33,635 nucleotides of DNA from Bacillota bacterium (GTDB taxonomy: Bacteria; Bacillota; UBA4882; UBA8346): the NCBI GenBank assembly GCA_012735315.1, contig JAAYHS010000067.1, positions 1-33,635 on the forward strand. The letters are read 5' to 3'. A program made the translations under genes and the position numbers. Positions 9,657 through 19,237 of this stretch are shown one piece after another (the stretch's first letter is position 1; each line of letters opens with the position of its first letter). The notes under the pieces are model-generated. The model was not told the origin of the DNA. It saw nothing but the letters and a program-made list of their open reading frames with translations, and did not search any database.

Positions 9657-10844
9657 TTATTTATCGGTCAACGCCGCCACGCCCGGAAGTTCGATTCCTT
9701 CCAAAAACTCCAGCGACGCGCCGCCGCCGGTTGATACATGAGTGACTTTATCGGCATACCCCATCTGTTCAATCGCCGCGGCTGAATCGCCGCCGCCGAC
9801 AATGGTCGTACCCTGGCAACGGGTTAGGGCTTCGGCGATCGCCTTGGTCCCCACCGCGAATTGGGGCAATTCGAAAACACCCATCGGGCCGTTCCAAATC
9901 ACGGTCTTCGCGTTTTCGATCTCCCGCGCAAAAAGCTTTACGGTTTCCGGTCCGATATCCACCCCTTGTAATTCGGCGGGTATCTGGTTGGCCGCGACCG
10001 TCTTCGATAGGGTCGGATTTTTAAAATCATCGGTTACCACTACATCCAACGGCAGCAATAGTTTTATCCCTTTCGATTTGGCCTTGGCCATCATTTCCTT
10101 GGCAAACTCAAGCTTTTCGGCGTCCAATAACGACGCGCCGATCTCCATTCCTTGCGCTTTTAAAAAGGTGTAGGCCATACCGCCGCCGATGATCAAGGTG
10201 TCCACTTTTTCAAGTAAATTTTGGATTACGCCCAACTTGTCGGCGACTTTGGCGCCGCCCAGGATCGCGACGAAGGGCCGTTCCGGATTGGAAAGCGCTT
10301 TTCCCATGATTTCAATCTCTTTCCGCATTAAGTATCCGGAAACGGCCGGCTTCAGGAACTTAGCCACCCCGGCCGTGGAAGCGTGAGCCCGGTGGGCGGT
10401 TCCAAAAGCGTCGTTAACGTAGATATCGGCCAAACCGGCCAGTTTTTGGGCAAATCCTTCGTCGTTGGCTTCTTCTTCTTTATAAAAACGGACATTTTCC
10501 AAAAGCACGATTCCGCCCTCGGGCAGAGCCTCAATGGCCTTCCGGGGTTCTTCGCCGATGCAATCATTAACTTTTTTCACCTGCATCCCGATAATCTCGG
10601 ACAACCGCTTGGCCATGGCATCCATCCGATATTTATCGTTCGGCGCTCCTTTCGGCCGTCCGAAGTGGGACGCTAAGATCACTTTGGCTCCCCGTTCGGC
10701 TAAGGTTTTGATGGTGGGGACGGCTGCTTTAATCCGTCGATCATCGGTAATTTGGCCGTTGTCATCAACCGGAACGTTAAAATCGACCCGGACTAAAACC
10801 CGTTTACCCTTTACCTGGACATCGTCGATCGACATTTTATTCAA
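9657..10844 (-). CDS. pgk: Phosphoglycerate kinase
   Basis: Transfers phosphate from 1,3-bisphosphoglycerate to ADP, the first substrate-level ATP step of glycolysis. The 395-residue two-domain protein has the substrate-binding N-domain ([48 protein letters not shown]), and the nucleotide-binding C-domain ([51 protein letters not shown]). The TTG at 10844 is eight bases from AAAGGAGG and is preferred over the ATG three codons later. Second structural gene of the operon, after gap. Confidence 0.98.
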   Translation of the reverse strand: MNKMSIDDVQVKGKRVLVRVDFNVPVDDNGQITDDRRIKAAVPTIKTLAERGAKVILASHFGRPKGAPNDKYRMDAMAKRLSEIIGMQVKKVNDCIGEEPRKAIEALPEGGIVLLENVRFYKEEEANDEGFAQKLAGLADIYVNDAFGTAHRAHASTAGVAKFLKPAVSGYLMRKEIEIMGKALSNPERPFVAILGGAKVADKLGVIQNLLEKVDTLIIGGGMAYTFLKAQGMEIGASLLDAEKLEFAKEMMAKAKSKGIKLLLPLDVVVTDDFKNPTLSKTVAANQIPAELQGVDIGPETVKLFAREIENAKTVIWNGPMGVFELPQFAVGTKAIAEALTRCQGTTIVGGGDSAAAIEQMGYADKVTHVSTGGGASLEFLEGIELPGVAALTDK

Positions 10845-10913
10845 AGGTAAAACCCTCCTTTCAACTTCATGGCAATTCTTTTTCCGTTTATTATCAATGT
10901 GTAGAATAGGATT

Positions 10914-10934
10914 AGGAGCGACTTAATCGCTCCT
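10914..10934. other. Stem-loop between gap and pgk
   Basis: A perfect eight-pair stem AGGAGCGA / TCGCTCCT with a five-base loop lies just after the gap stop. The T-run that would make it a terminator (TATTTTTT) is on the plus-strand side, so it does not look like a terminator for the operon. It may protect or process the gap message, or stop antisense transcription (inference). Confidence 0.55.
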
Positions 10935-10940
10935 TATTTT

Positions 10941-12066
<1,126 letters not shown>

Positions 12067-12075
12067 TTAAAGACA

Positions 12076-13095
12076 TTATCTCTCCAATAACCCGGAAGCC
12101 ACGCCTTCGTCAATTATCAAAACATCACGGGGCGCATTGGATAAAACGGCCCGCACCGCCGCTGCTTTACTTCTGCCGCCGGCAACGGCCACCACCTGAT
12201 TAATCGACTTCAGTTCCGCAAGTTGCAAGCCCACGCTGGAAGTAGAATGAACCACGCCACCGTCGATCGCGAAATAATATCCGAAGGCCTCGCCAACCGC
12301 GCCGCGCTCCAATAAGTCCTTGATTTGATCCGGTGTCATCCCGCGGCGCCGGGCCATTTCCTCCGCCAGACCGATCCCGTGAAGGACCATGTCGGCTTGG
12401 GCCAATTTCGCGAGTAATTCTTTAATCCTCGGTTCTTCGGAAATCGATTGGATCGCTTTCTCTCCCAAATCATCGGGAACATGCAACAAACGGTAACTGG
12501 CGCCTAACCCTTTGGCAATATTGGCGGCAACCGTATTTGCCTGAATCTCGACTTCCTCTCCCAATCCGCCCCGGGCCGGGATAACCGTGATATCTCTTTT
12601 ATTCGATGAAACCACCAGCTCCGCCGCGACCTGAGCCAGGGTAGTGCCCCCGGTGACCGCCAGGATTGAACCGTCTTTTAAATTCCGGTTTAAGTATTCA
12701 GCTGTTAACCGGGCTAAATCTTTTTTGACGGTTTCATCCCGGTCAACGTCCCCCGGTACGATCATCACTTTTTTAACCGGAAAAACGGCGGCGATCTCTT
12801 GTTCCAGCAAGTTTAATCCCTGAATTTGGCGAATATAATCCGCCATTTCCCACAGCAAAACTTGACCCGCAGGGCTGATTTCCATCCCCGACGCGGTACA
12901 AGAGATCAACTGCCTCTCTTTTAAAAATTCAACCTCATTCCGGATCTTTCGTTCTTGAACCTGCAACTGCTCGGCCAATGCCCTACGCCCAATCGGTTGC
13001 GAAAAATGAATTGAGCGCAGTATTTGATAACGAAAAAATACCAAGGGGGAAATTTCCGGCGCAATTTTTTGAAGAAATGAAAATATTTTATCCAT
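12076..13095 (-). CDS. cggR: Central glycolytic genes regulator CggR (SorC family)
   Basis: Repressor of the glycolytic operon; in Bacillus subtilis fructose 1,6-bisphosphate weakens its grip on the operator. The 339-residue protein has an N-terminal winged helix (RRALAEQLQVQERKIRNEVEFLKERQLI) and a SorC/DeoR-type sugar-phosphate-binding domain with VTGGTTLAQVA, ARGGLGEEVEIQANTVAANIA, HGIGLAEEMARRRGM and VAVAGGRSKAAAVRA. It lies directly upstream of gap, and a tandem operator matching CggR spacing precedes it, so autoregulation of cggR-gap-pgk-tpiA-gpmI-eno-secG is likely. Its ribosome-binding site is weak (AGG, distant). Confidence 0.95.
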   Translation of the reverse strand: MDKIFSFLQKIAPEISPLVFFRYQILRSIHFSQPIGRRALAEQLQVQERKIRNEVEFLKERQLISCTASGMEISPAGQVLLWEMADYIRQIQGLNLLEQEIAAVFPVKKVMIVPGDVDRDETVKKDLARLTAEYLNRNLKDGSILAVTGGTTLAQVAAELVVSSNKRDITVIPARGGLGEEVEIQANTVAANIAKGLGASYRLLHVPDDLGEKAIQSISEEPRIKELLAKLAQADMVLHGIGLAEEMARRRGMTPDQIKDLLERGAVGEAFGYYFAIDGGVVHSTSSVGLQLAELKSINQVVAVAGGRSKAAAVRAVLSNAPRDVLIIDEGVASGLLER

Positions 13096-13114
13096 TATTG
13101 TTTAAAACCTATGG

Positions 13115-13150
13115 GTCGATATTTGTCCCATAATTATGATAAATGTCCCA
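13115..13150 (-). promoter_or_regulatory. Tandem CggR operator
   Basis: Minus strand reads TGGGAC-N6-CATA-N4-TGGGAC-N6-CGAC: two direct repeats with a 20-base period. That is exactly the spacing of the Bacillus subtilis operator (CGGGAC-N6-TGTC-N4-CGGGAC-N6-TGTC, from memory). It lies 20 bases upstream of cggR. Confidence 0.8.
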
Positions 13151-13152
13151 CT

Positions 13153-13182
13153 ATTATCTAAAAAAATTTTTTCACTTAATAT
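13153..13182 (-). promoter_or_regulatory. Probable promoter of the glycolytic operon
   Basis: A GATAAT -10 box (13158-13153 on the minus strand) abuts the CggR operator, so transcription would start inside it and be blocked by bound repressor. The -35 is weak (TTAAGT-like, AT-rich context), so the exact limits are uncertain. The remaining DNA up to 13261 is AT-rich without other signals. Confidence 0.4.
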
Positions 13183-13261
13183 ATGCCCTTAACCAAAAAT
13201 AACATTCTCTTTCGATAATTAAATTCCTTCCCGTTGATGGATTTTTCACCAAAAAAATATA

Positions 13262-14227
13262 TCAACTCCCGGCTCCGGATTCCCGCTTACTCACTTTCGC
13301 CGCCAACTCCCGAATCTTGCGCAAGCGGTGATTGACCGCCGACTTGCTGAGCGGCGGTTGATGATATTCGCCCAGTTCTTTGAGACTGGCTTCCGGATGC
13401 TCCAGTCGCAGCTCGGCGGTTATTTTCAAATTCTCCGGTAAATCAAACCAAGCCGGACTCCCGCGCAGCTTTTGAATATTCTCAACCTGTTCCCAAGCTG
13501 CGGACAGAGTTTTCTCCAGATTGGCGGTTTCACAATTAACCAGACGGTTTACCTCGCCCCGGAGGCTTTTGATGACTCTGACCTCCTCCAGCTTGATTAC
13601 GCCGGTATTCGCATTAATTAATGATAAAAACTTGGCGATCGCCTCGCTATCCTTTAAATAAACCAAATGTTTCCCTTTGCGCTGGCCGATTTTGGCCTTT
13701 ATCCCCAAAAGATTTAAAAGATAGATCAAGCCGTTGCTAAAGTCCTCATTATGAACGATCATTTCTAAATGATAAGTCTTTTTTTGGGGGTCGGTAATTG
13801 AACCGGCCGCCAAAAACGCGCCTCTAAAAAAAGCGGCCCGGCAACAACGCTCTTTAACCAACTGCGGTTTGATATCATTCTCCAAGGTGTTTTCTCTGGA
13901 AAGCAACCCTAATTCCAACAGAAGTTCATTCAATTCCGGTTGCGGCGAAATTTTTATGATATAACGGCGCAGTTTTCCGAGTTTGCCAACTTCTTCGACT
14001 TGAATTTCCCCTTCCAACGTGTAGGCGGCTTTAAACAGCTTTACGATTCGCCGCGCTATTCCCGCGGATTCGGTGGCCACCGAAAGCGCCACTTGTTCCC
14101 GTCCAACCAAATGCAGACTGCCCGCCAGGTGAATAATGGCGGCTAATTCCGCTTTTATACAATGTTGACGCCCGGACAATTCCAAACGGATAATTTCATC
14201 TTTTACTTGTTGAGAAAAACTCGCCAT
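13262..14227 (-). CDS. whiA: DNA-binding protein WhiA
   Basis: WhiA-family protein affecting chromosome segregation and cell division in Bacillota and sporulation septation in Streptomyces. The 321-residue protein has the two-part layout: an N-terminal degenerate LAGLIDADG homing-endonuclease-like fold (SFSQQVKDEIIRLEL, CIKAELAAIIHLAGSL, CCRAAFFRGAFLAAGSI, HLEMIVHNEDF) and a C-terminal helix-turn-helix (ELRLEHPEASLKELGEYHQPPLSKSAVNHRLRKI region). ATG at 14227 matches the family N-terminus; upstream codons to 14272 have no good ribosome-binding site and overlap a structured region. Usually found after rapZ and yvcK; here it stands alone beside cggR and is divergent from spmA. Confidence 0.93.
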   Translation of the reverse strand: MASFSQQVKDEIIRLELSGRQHCIKAELAAIIHLAGSLHLVGREQVALSVATESAGIARRIVKLFKAAYTLEGEIQVEEVGKLGKLRRYIIKISPQPELNELLLELGLLSRENTLENDIKPQLVKERCCRAAFFRGAFLAAGSITDPQKKTYHLEMIVHNEDFSNGLIYLLNLLGIKAKIGQRKGKHLVYLKDSEAIAKFLSLINANTGVIKLEEVRVIKSLRGEVNRLVNCETANLEKTLSAAWEQVENIQKLRGSPAWFDLPENLKITAELRLEHPEASLKELGEYHQPPLSKSAVNHRLRKIRELAAKVSKRESGAGS

Positions 14228-14270
14228 CCTGATTTTCACCCATTCAGCGTATGTATAAATATAGTTTATC

Positions 14271-14364
14271 AAGCCGAGGCATGAGAAGAAATTGCAACTG
14301 GCGCATGCTTGACGGAATCGAAATGAATCCCGGCGTACGACCGGGATAAAGCCGCCTCGAGCTT
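14271..14364 (+). ncRNA. Structured region between whiA and spmA, unassigned
   Basis: A ten-pair closing stem (AAGC+CGAGGC at 14271-14280 with GCCTCG+GCTT at 14354-14364, one bulged A) encloses a perfect ATCCCGG / CCGGGAT hairpin (14327-14347) and a GCATG/CATGC pair. It could be a leader RNA for spmA (31 bases to its start) or, on the other strand, for whiA. No known RNA class was recognised. Confidence 0.35.
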
Positions 14365-14394
14365 CATACCCTTGAACAGAAAGGAGTCACCTCG

Positions 14395-15036
14395 ATGATC
14401 AATACCCTTTGGATGCTCCTCATAGGTCTTGGAATCGGCGCCGCCGCCGCATCCGGTAAAATAGACCAAGTTTCCCCGGTGATTTTTAATAGCGCCCGGC
14501 AAGCGATCGAATTTGCTTTCGGTTTAACCGGAATGATCGCCTTTTGGTCCGGAATGCTGAAGATCGCTGAAGTTTCGGGAATTACGGCCGGAATCGCCAA
14601 ACTGTTCCGGCCCCTGTTGACGTTTTTATTTCCCGATCTTAAGCGGGACCAATCGGCGCTGGGGATGATCTCTCTGACCATGGCCGCCAATTTGCTCGGC
14701 CTAGGAAATGTAGCCACCCCATTGGGGTTAAAAACCATCGAAAAAATACAATCCCATAACCTTAATCCGGAACGGGCTTCGGATTCGATTTGCACTTTTA
14801 TGATCTTAATATTCGGGGGATTATGCGTCATTCCTTCTACTTTAATCGCTGTTCGCTCCCAAACCGGCTCGGTAAATCCGGCGCTGATTCTCATTCCCCT
14901 AACTTTGATTACCATATCCGGCACCATTCTTAGTCTAACCTTAAATTATCTGGCGATAAAAATAACGCCTTTGCGGTGGAAAGGGAAAAGAAAAAGGCGA
15001 CTAAAAATAAACGAACCCCGCACCCGTGACGTTTAA
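14395..15036 (+). CDS. spmA: Spore maturation protein A
   Basis: Integral membrane protein needed with SpmB for proper spore core dehydration and heat resistance in Bacillus and Clostridium. The 213-residue protein has repeated hydrophobic helices and the nucleoside-recognition (gate) domain pattern: FGLTGMIAFWSGMLKIAE, then SLTMAANLLGLGNVATPLGLK, which is the family hallmark. ATG at 14395 follows AAGGAG by eight to nine bases. It pairs with spmB 33 bases downstream. No convincing sigma-E promoter could be picked in the short upstream region. Confidence 0.95.
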   Translation: MINTLWMLLIGLGIGAAAASGKIDQVSPVIFNSARQAIEFAFGLTGMIAFWSGMLKIAEVSGITAGIAKLFRPLLTFLFPDLKRDQSALGMISLTMAANLLGLGNVATPLGLKTIEKIQSHNLNPERASDSICTFMILIFGGLCVIPSTLIAVRSQTGSVNPALILIPLTLITISGTILSLTLNYLAIKITPLRWKGKRKRRLKINEPRTRDV

Positions 15037-15069
15037 CGCCCAACACGCAACGGAAAAGGAGTGACTTTC

Positions 15070-15600
15070 ATGAACCTGCTGATTACCGTCTCTCATTGGA
15101 CGGTCCCAATCATTATCCTCTTAATTCTCGGATCCGGTTTGACTAAGAAAATTCGTTTGTATGAGGTATTTATCCAAGGGGCGATGGAGGGTGTCAAGAC
15201 TACCGTCAAATTGACCCCCTACTTGTTGGCTATTTTTGTGGCGATTGGATTGTTCAGGTCTTCGGGGGCTCTAAATTTTATAACAAACTTATTGGAGCCG
15301 GTTTTAAAAGGGCTGGGAATCCCGGCCGAACTCCTCCCGCTCGCTATTTTAAAGCCTTTGTCCGGGAGCGCCTCCTTGGGATTCACCGCCGAAATCCTTC
15401 AAAAACACGGACCGGATTCGCCTTTGGGGTTGATGGCCTCCCTCATCCAAGGAGGCAGTGAAACCACTTTTTATGTATTATCGTTATATTTGGGTTCGGT
15501 CCGAATTCGGGACAGCCGGCATTTGCTTTTGGTGGGCCTGCTCAACGAGTGGTTCGTTTTTCTATTGGCAATAGCGGTGGGGATGCTGATCGCAAAATAG
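15070..15600 (+). CDS. spmB: Spore maturation protein B
   Basis: Partner of SpmA; membrane protein of 176 residues with a nucleoside-recognition/gate domain. Visible segments: SHWTVPIIILLILGSGL (first helix), FIQGAMEGVKTTVKLTPYLLAIFVAIGLF, then the conserved LAILKPLSGSASLGF and LIQGGSETTFYVLSLYLGS. ATG at 15070 is eight bases from AAAGGAG; the in-frame GTG nine bases earlier overlaps that site. An intrinsic terminator follows immediately, so spmA-spmB is a two-gene unit convergent with the large secreted protein gene. Confidence 0.95.
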   Translation: MNLLITVSHWTVPIIILLILGSGLTKKIRLYEVFIQGAMEGVKTTVKLTPYLLAIFVAIGLFRSSGALNFITNLLEPVLKGLGIPAELLPLAILKPLSGSASLGFTAEILQKHGPDSPLGLMASLIQGGSETTFYVLSLYLGSVRIRDSRHLLLVGLLNEWFVFLLAIAVGMLIAK

Positions 15601-15637
15601 ACGGAGCCGTTGAAATTGCCAACGACTCCGTTTTTTT
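15601..15637 (+). terminator. Intrinsic terminator of spmAB (possibly bidirectional)
   Basis: ACGGAGCCGTTG / CAACGACTCCGT forms a twelve-base stem with one mismatch and seven T after it on the plus strand. On the minus strand the same hairpin is followed by CTATTTT, so it may also end the convergent 15689-18976 transcript. Confidence 0.85.
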
Positions 15638-15688
15638 AGCTTATAAATCTTTAACCTCTACGCCAATCTTTGATTCATTATTAATTAA

Positions 15689-18600
15689 TTATTTCTTTCC
15701 CTTATTCTTGCCCGGTTGATCCTTTTCGGCTTGTTTTTGATCTTTGTCGTGATGACCGTCTTTATCTCCTTTGGGATCATGTTTATTATCTCGATTGTGA
15801 TCGTGTTTTTGGTCTTTCTCTTCATGTTTGTCTTTGTCATGTTTATGGTCATGTTTGTCTTCTTTTTTGGGTTTTGGGTCTTTTTCTTCCGGCTTGTCTT
15901 TGTCCTTTTTACAATTATGGTCTTTGTGTTTTTCTTTGTCCCAACGATCATGGAACCGATCAATCTTTTCCATCAAACTTTTAATGGTAGCGTTAACTTC
16001 ACCGGATATCTTTTTTCCATCTTGCGCTTTGATCAAATTAAGGAGTGCTTTAATTTTATTGAGATCCGCTTTGGTGAATTCATAGTCAAGCAGTTTTCTA
16101 AGTTCGGAGATTATCATCGACTTAAGCTGGCCGGGCAGTTTCGATTTCTCAATTAACCGGATTAGTTTTTCAATTAACGCTTTAATCATCATTATATCCG
16201 GATCCGCGCCCTCGTTAACGGTAATGTTAACGATCGCTTGTCCCTTTAACAAACCATCGGTCGCTTCAAACAAAACTTCATAAATGCCGGCTTGAGCATA
16301 ACTCGGAGTCCAGCTGAAAACTCGTGTAGTCGGATCGAAGCCGGCGCCTTCGGGCAACCCGGTTGCCGTATAGGTCAGCTCGTCTCCGTCGGGGTCAACG
16401 GCGGCGACGGTGAATTCCAACAGTTGTCCTTCGTTAACAATTTGGTCCACAATTGATTCAAATTCGGGCGCACGATTTACCTGATTGACGGTGATCTTTA
16501 CTTCAATACTATCCGTCAAGCCGCCGTCGCTTACTTGGAAGGTAACCGTATATGCTCCTGCTTGAGCATAACTCGGAGTCCAGCTGAAAACTCGTGTAGT
16601 CGGATCGAAGCCGGCGCCTTCAGGCAACCCGGTTGCCGTATAGGTCAGCTCGTCTCCGTCGGGGTCAACGGCGGCGACGGTGAATTCCAACAGCTGTCCT
16701 TCGTTAACAATTTGGTCCACAATTGATTCAAATTCAGGCGCACGATTTACCTGATTGACGGTGATCTTTACTTCAATACTATCCGTCAAACCGCCGTCGC
16801 TTACTTGGAAGGTAACCGTGTATATCCCGGCTTGAGCATAACTCGGAGTCCAGCTGAAGACGCGCGTGGTCGGATCGAAGCTGGCGCCTTCGGGCAACCC
16901 GGTTGCCGTATAGGTCAGCTCGTCTCCGTCGGGGTCAACGGCGGCGACGGTGAATTCCAACAGCTGTCCTTCGTTAACGATTTGATCGCCGATCTCTTCC
17001 AATACCGGCGCACGGTTGACTTGATTGACGACTATGTATACATCTCTGGCAACGGTTATCTGACCGTCGTTTACTTGAAAAGTAACCATATATGTCCCGG
17101 CTTGGCCATAGTCGGGAGTCCAACTAAAGAGTCGCGCAGCCGGATCGAAGCCGGCGCCTTCAGGCAGTCCGGTAACGGAATAGGTTAACAAGTCCCCATC
17201 GGGGTCAATGGCATTAATGGTGAATTCCAAGATTTGTCCTTCATCGACCCAATGGTTGTCGATCACTTCCAACACCGGCGGCCGGTTGACTTGATTTACG
17301 GTGATCTTTACTTCAATACTATCGGTCAAACTGCCGTCGCTTACATGGAAAACAACCGTATACACCCCGGCTTGGGTATAATCAGGAGACCAGCTGAAAA
17401 CTCGCGTAGCCGGATCGAACACAGCCCCGGCCGGAAGTGAGGCTACAGAATAGGTCAAAGGATCCTCATTAGGATCAGTAGCGCTAACGGTGAATTCTAA
17501 AAGTTCCCCCTCGTTCACGGTTTGGTTCCCGATGGGATCAAAAACCGGAGGCAGGTTGACTTTTCTGACGGTAATCACTACCTCCCGGCTCGCCGTCAAT
17601 CTGCCGTCGCTTACTTCAAAACGGACCGTAAAATCGCCGCTTTGAGTATATCCGGGAATCCAACTGAAAACTTGAGTCTCCGGATCAAAGGCGGCTCCTT
17701 CCGGTAAATTGTGAGCGCTAAAAATTAAAGGATCGTCATTTGGATCGCTGGCCCTAATTATCAGTTGCAATAATTGACCTTGATCCGCCGTTTGGTCGGA
17801 AATCGGCGCCAAAACCGGCGGCAGATTCACTTGGGTTGTATTGGTGTTGATTAAGACTCCGAATCCGTGTTGATCGAAATTGATAACCGCAAGATCTTTT
17901 TTTCCATCCCGATTGAAATCCCCTACCGCTATGCTAAACGGATACGGACCGGATCCAAATGTTATTTGCGGTAAAAACGTGCCGTCGCCTTTTCCGGGAA
18001 GTATCGAAATATAAGAAGCAAACCTATTGACTGTCACCAGGTCGAGTAAACCGTCGCCGTCGAAATCTCCGCTCTCGATATACATTGGTCCGGAACCAAC
18101 CGAATAAGTTCCTTGAGCTTCAAATGTCCCGTCGCCTCTTCCTATAAACACCAATACATTATTAGCGCCGGCGCTTGCGGACACGAAATCGGGGATTCCG
18201 TCGCCGTTAAAATCAGCCGCCGCGAGCCGCGGGTTAAAGCCAACCGCATAATATTGCGACGCGGTAAATGTTCCGTCCCCATTGCCCAACAGCACCGCCA
18301 CATTACTCTGGCGGGTCCTACTATAACAATTTGCTACCGCTATATCCAATTTACCGTCCAGATTAAAATCCGCGGTTAAGATGGATATTGGTTCATTACC
18401 GGTGGAATATTGCGTCTGAGAGTGAAATGTCCCATCGCCTTTACCAAGTAAAATTGAGATACTATTGCCGGCTATATTGGCCACAGCTAAATCCAACTTT
18501 TGGTCGGCGTTAAAATCTCCCGTTGCGACGTTTACAGGTTCAGTCCCGACGGTGAAAAATCCCAAATGTTCAAATGTGCCGTCCCCATTGCCCTTTAAGA

Positions 18601-18976
18601 TCGAGACATTGTAGCTATAACGATTGGCGACCGCCAGATCCGGTTTGCCGTCGCCGTTAAAGTCTCCAATTGCCATACCCATGGGGGTGCTTCCGGTAGC
18701 ATATCTTACCTGCGGTTCAAAGGTCCCATCGCCTCTGCCGAGTAAAATTGAAACGTCATTACTTTCCGAATTGGATGTAACCAGATCAAGTATGCCGTCG
18801 CCGTTAAAATCTGCGGTTTTGATGATAAAAGGTTGTGCGCCTACCGGATAAAAGACCGGCGTTGCAAATGAAAAATCTTGGGGCGCGGCCCCAACAACCG
18901 CCGTATGTAATATTAAAACACCCAACAACAATAATTTTAAAATTATTCTTTTCCTTAAAACCCTACCCCTTTCCAT
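15689..18976 (-). CDS. Secreted multidomain protein: FG-GAP propeller, six Ig-like repeats, His/Asp/Lys-rich tail
   Basis: Predicted exported protein of 1095 residues, probably an adhesin or surface/matrix protein. The N-terminus is a signal peptide (RKR, then IILKLLLLGVLILHTAVVG, AA). Residues ~37-380 hold seven FG-GAP/VCBS repeats with calcium-binding loops such as DFNGDGILD, DFNGDGKPD, DFNLDGKLD and DFDGDGLLD, enough for one seven-bladed propeller. Residues ~384-923 are six 90-residue He_PIG/cadherin-like repeats (..NEGQLLEFTV.. / ..FSWTPSYAQAG..). Residues ~924-1005 look helical; the last ~90 are almost all K, D, H, E. No sortase motif or SLH domain was seen. ATG at 18976 follows AAGGAGGGG by six bases. 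A cyclic-di-GMP-I riboswitch lies in its leader. Confidence 0.9.
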   Translation of the reverse strand: MERGRVLRKRIILKLLLLGVLILHTAVVGAAPQDFSFATPVFYPVGAQPFIIKTADFNGDGILDLVTSNSESNDVSILLGRGDGTFEPQVRYATGSTPMGMAIGDFNGDGKPDLAVANRYSYNVSILKGNGDGTFEHLGFFTVGTEPVNVATGDFNADQKLDLAVANIAGNSISILLGKGDGTFHSQTQYSTGNEPISILTADFNLDGKLDIAVANCYSRTRQSNVAVLLGNGDGTFTASQYYAVGFNPRLAAADFNGDGIPDFVSASAGANNVLVFIGRGDGTFEAQGTYSVGSGPMYIESGDFDGDGLLDLVTVNRFASYISILPGKGDGTFLPQITFGSGPYPFSIAVGDFNRDGKKDLAVINFDQHGFGVLINTNTTQVNLPPVLAPISDQTADQGQLLQLIIRASDPNDDPLIFSAHNLPEGAAFDPETQVFSWIPGYTQSGDFTVRFEVSDGRLTASREVVITVRKVNLPPVFDPIGNQTVNEGELLEFTVSATDPNEDPLTYSVASLPAGAVFDPATRVFSWSPDYTQAGVYTVVFHVSDGSLTDSIEVKITVNQVNRPPVLEVIDNHWVDEGQILEFTINAIDPDGDLLTYSVTGLPEGAGFDPAARLFSWTPDYGQAGTYMVTFQVNDGQITVARDVYIVVNQVNRAPVLEEIGDQIVNEGQLLEFTVAAVDPDGDELTYTATGLPEGASFDPTTRVFSWTPSYAQAGIYTVTFQVSDGGLTDSIEVKITVNQVNRAPEFESIVDQIVNEGQLLEFTVAAVDPDGDELTYTATGLPEGAGFDPTTRVFSWTPSYAQAGAYTVTFQVSDGGLTDSIEVKITVNQVNRAPEFESIVDQIVNEGQLLEFTVAAVDPDGDELTYTATGLPEGAGFDPTTRVFSWTPSYAQAGIYEVLFEATDGLLKGQAIVNITVNEGADPDIMMIKALIEKLIRLIEKSKLPGQLKSMIISELRKLLDYEFTKADLNKIKALLNLIKAQDGKKISGEVNATIKSLMEKIDRFHDRWDKEKHKDHNCKKDKDKPEEKDPKPKKEDKHDHKHDKDKHEEKDQKHDHNRDNKHDPKGDKDGHHDKDQKQAEKDQPGKNKGKK
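16208..17827 (-). repeat. Six tandem 270-bp repeats encoding Ig-like domains
   Basis: Units begin (minus strand) at 17827, 17557, 17287, 17017, 16747 and 16477, exactly 270 bases each. The last three (17017 to 16208) are almost identical in DNA, including silent positions, which indicates recent duplication or gene conversion; the first three are clearly diverged. Confidence 0.9.
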
Positions 18977-18979
18977 ACT

Positions 18980-19006
18980 TAACCCCTCCTTAAATGCTTT
19001 GTCAAA
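18980..19006 (-). promoter_or_regulatory. Hairpin next to the ribosome-binding site of the secreted-protein gene
   Basis: TTAAATG and CATTTAA form a seven-pair stem around a ten-base loop, and the 3' arm runs straight into the GGAGGGG ribosome-binding site of the gene starting at 18976. It could gate translation as part of the riboswitch output. This is inferred from position only. Confidence 0.4.
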
Positions 19007-19124
19007 CATTTAAAGAACCCGCGTATGTCTAGTGAGCAACGCAATATTTAATCTCCGAATGTAATATCATTCCTTATCATGAAGCGCATAAATTAACTAT
19101 ACAAACAAAAAAGCAACAATTTTC

Positions 19125-19212
19125 GGCAACCCGGCGATCATGACCGGCGTAAGCTTTAACGCCTTGGCTTTAGACCCGTGGCTTTGCGCCCCCGACTTTC
19201 ATCGAGTTTGCC
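19125..19212 (-). ncRNA. Cyclic-di-GMP class I riboswitch (GEMM-I)
   Basis: On the minus strand the aptamer opens GGCAAAC, has a six-pair helix capped by a GAAA tetraloop (CTCGAT-GAAA-GTCGGG), then GGCGCAAAGCCACGGG and TCTAAAG, the highly conserved GEMM-I core. It closes with a GGCG/CGCC hairpin and TTGCC, which pairs with the opening GGCAA. It lies 19 bases after a -10 box and 149 bases before the start of the secreted FG-GAP/Ig protein. A T-run follows (19116-19111), but I could not draw a clean terminator, so the expression platform is unresolved. Confidence 0.9.
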
Positions 19213-19237
19213 ATTATCGTACAATGTCGCTATTATA

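Noticed and set aside
10914-10934. Hairpin after gap as terminator of the operon
   Set aside because: No T-run on the minus strand; pgk follows at once with a good start, so transcription must continue.
14364-14927. Minus-strand open frame of 187 codons opposite spmA
   Set aside because: Shadow frame: spmA on the other strand has clear family motifs, ribosome-binding site and partner gene.
15716-16156. Plus-strand frame with a long run of hydrophobic residues resembling a membrane protein
   Set aside because: It is the antisense of the Lys/Asp/His-rich tail of the secreted protein; K and D codons read backwards give F, I, V and M, so the hydrophobicity is an artefact.
16208-17827. Regularly spaced repeats as a CRISPR array
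   Set aside because: The period is 270 bases, in frame, and encodes Ig-like domains; there are no short repeats with unique spacers.
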